Part shown: in pieces, positions 63,050 through 64,000 of the stretch
How the letters are laid out: every line of letters starts with the position of its first letter
Numbering within the stretch: the first letter of the stretch is position 1
Source: Ornithodoros turicata
Lineage: Eukaryota; Arthropoda; Arachnida; Ixodida; Argasidae
Assembly: GCF_037126465.1 (NCBI RefSeq)
Contig: NW_026999353.1
Coordinates: 1,364,001 to 1,428,000 of the forward strand
DNA length: 64,000 nt
Direction of reading: 5' to 3'
Program-made: the position numbers and the translations under genes
Notes under the pieces: generated by a model
Told to the model about the DNA's origin: nothing
What the model saw: the letters and a program-made list of their open reading frames with translations, nothing else
Databases searched by the model: none

Positions 63050-63345
63050 ACGACAGCTGTCGCAGCTGTCGTCGTCGTCGCTAGAAGTAAAAATGTGAAC
63101 CCACACGGAAGCACTCAACACATAATGTCCCGAGGATATTCTCGTGATCCCGTCACGCCGGATATCAAGAGATATCCCGTTACAACTTTGTGTGGGCATC
63201 CTATGGATATAAAAATGGGACTCCATCTGGAATGAAACATGAAAGTCACTGAAAAGGTTATCCAGCTGTAGGACTCGAGCCCACATCTTCTGGATTACCG
63301 GCCCAGGGCTCTACCAATTGAGCTAAGCTAACACACCTCCCCAGC
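63050..63345 (-). mobile_element. tRNA-derived SINE
   Basis: On the minus strand the head is tRNA-like: 'ttagcttagctcaattggta' (box A) near 63332 and 'gtgggctcgagtcctac' (box B) near 63284-63268. The body runs through 'cttttcagtgactttcatg' to a (GAC)n-like end near 63060-63080. It differs from the Ruka-like SINE at 10271 in both head and body. No clear target duplication was found. A functional tRNA gene is unlikely because no acceptor stem pairs with the 3' side. Confidence 0.78.
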
Positions 63346-64000
63346 AACTTCCAAGGGTGCGTCATCTGAAGAGACAAACGGGCCACTCTCTCCCTCTCTC
63401 ACCTATCCTCCTTTCACTCTTACATTTTTGCTCACTCATACCCACATTCCCGAAAACTACATGGACTGCCGTGTTTTTCGATAGCTATGGCCTTCCAGTC
63501 ATCGAAGAAAACCTCAGAAGAACCCAACTTGTGAACGAGTATAATGATAATATAAACTGTATTCAATCGCTTTTTCGAGATACGGCGACCTTTTTTATAT
63601 CTACATAGCCACACGTGTTGAAATAGTACAGCATGAAAAATTGTGTATCGATGTTTTCCTCTAACCTCGAAGAGAACAATGAAACAATGAAAAGTTTTTT
63701 CATGAGGGAACTTGCTTTGTAAACATTTACTTTCTTTTTCATGACAAACATTGTACGCTTGAGAGAAAATATTCGAACGTGCAGACCCGACACTTTTCGC
63801 CGTACCGCACTGACTTCCAGGGAAGTGCCAAGAGGCCAGTATCGACAATAGATTGGTCGGTTGAAACCCGTGTTCATTATGTAGGGGTCCACCTCCTCAC
63901 CACTTTTGTACCTTTCCAAGAGCTCGAGCTTGTAATCTACGAAGCGCTTTATTTCTTTGCAATCTGGTGGTGAACAGATGTAAGGGTATCGCCTTGAGAA
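63346..64000. other. right end of the window, nothing recognised
   Basis: Minus-strand frames near 63432-63919 overlap in two phases and have no family signature. Confidence 0.4.

Noticed and set aside
63253..63345. A possible tRNA gene at the right end
   Set aside because: Acceptor-stem pairing is not evident and SINE-like body sequence follows box B.

Overview
The window is eukaryotic and looks like repeat-rich arthropod DNA, most likely from a tick (Ixodida). The sequence itself shows the transposon classes and splice-site-bounded exons. The tick assignment is inference: it rests on a Ruka-type tRNA-derived SINE, several Penelope-like elements (PLEs), I-clade, CR1/L2-like, Gypsy and BEL/Pao elements of the kind common in tick genomes. 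There are no operons, bacterial promoters or CRISPR arrays.

Region by region. 1-15010 is a tandem satellite of about 59 copies of a 249-bp unit. Each unit is a piece of the RNase H domain of a Ty3/Gypsy-type retrotransposon carrying one shared frameshift, and a SINE with a 12-bp target-site duplication sits inside the array. 15.0-24.8 kb holds a decayed CR1-like LINE (minus strand), a SINE tail, a head-to-head inverted pair of 5'-truncated PLEs encoding a GIY-YIG endonuclease, and a Gypsy 3' end. 24.8-29.2 kb is largely unrecognised. 29.8-31.5 kb holds a broken Tc1/mariner-superfamily transposase and PLE-like DNA containing a hammerhead-ribozyme-like motif. 32.1-33.4 kb is an internally deleted Gypsy. 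34.0-36.8 kb is a nearly intact LINE reverse transcriptase (one in-frame stop) followed by another PLE endonuclease fragment. 39.2-42.6 kb holds a tandem duplication with a different transposon in each copy, two MITEs and a short internally deleted BEL element with LTRs and a target-site duplication.

43.6-44.0 kb (minus strand) holds the only convincing non-transposon coding sequence: two consecutive exons of a caspase p20 domain. Beside it, 44.6-49.5 kb is AT-rich and built from diverged duplications; a two-ORF minus-strand cassette occurs twice, with a different ORF broken in each copy. 49.6-51.0 kb is a hAT-like non-autonomous element and 51.04-55.44 kb a Gypsy element with identical 90-bp LTRs but several frame breaks. 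56.7-61.4 kb holds a mariner fragment and an I-clade LINE split by a second I-clade LINE in the opposite orientation. The right end holds another Gypsy fragment and another SINE.

Most genes here are selfish elements and do not form a common pathway. The points most worth checking are the RNase H-derived satellite, the hammerhead-like motif with its neighbouring hairpin, the PLE inverted pair, and the reciprocally decayed AT-rich gene pair next to the caspase exons.
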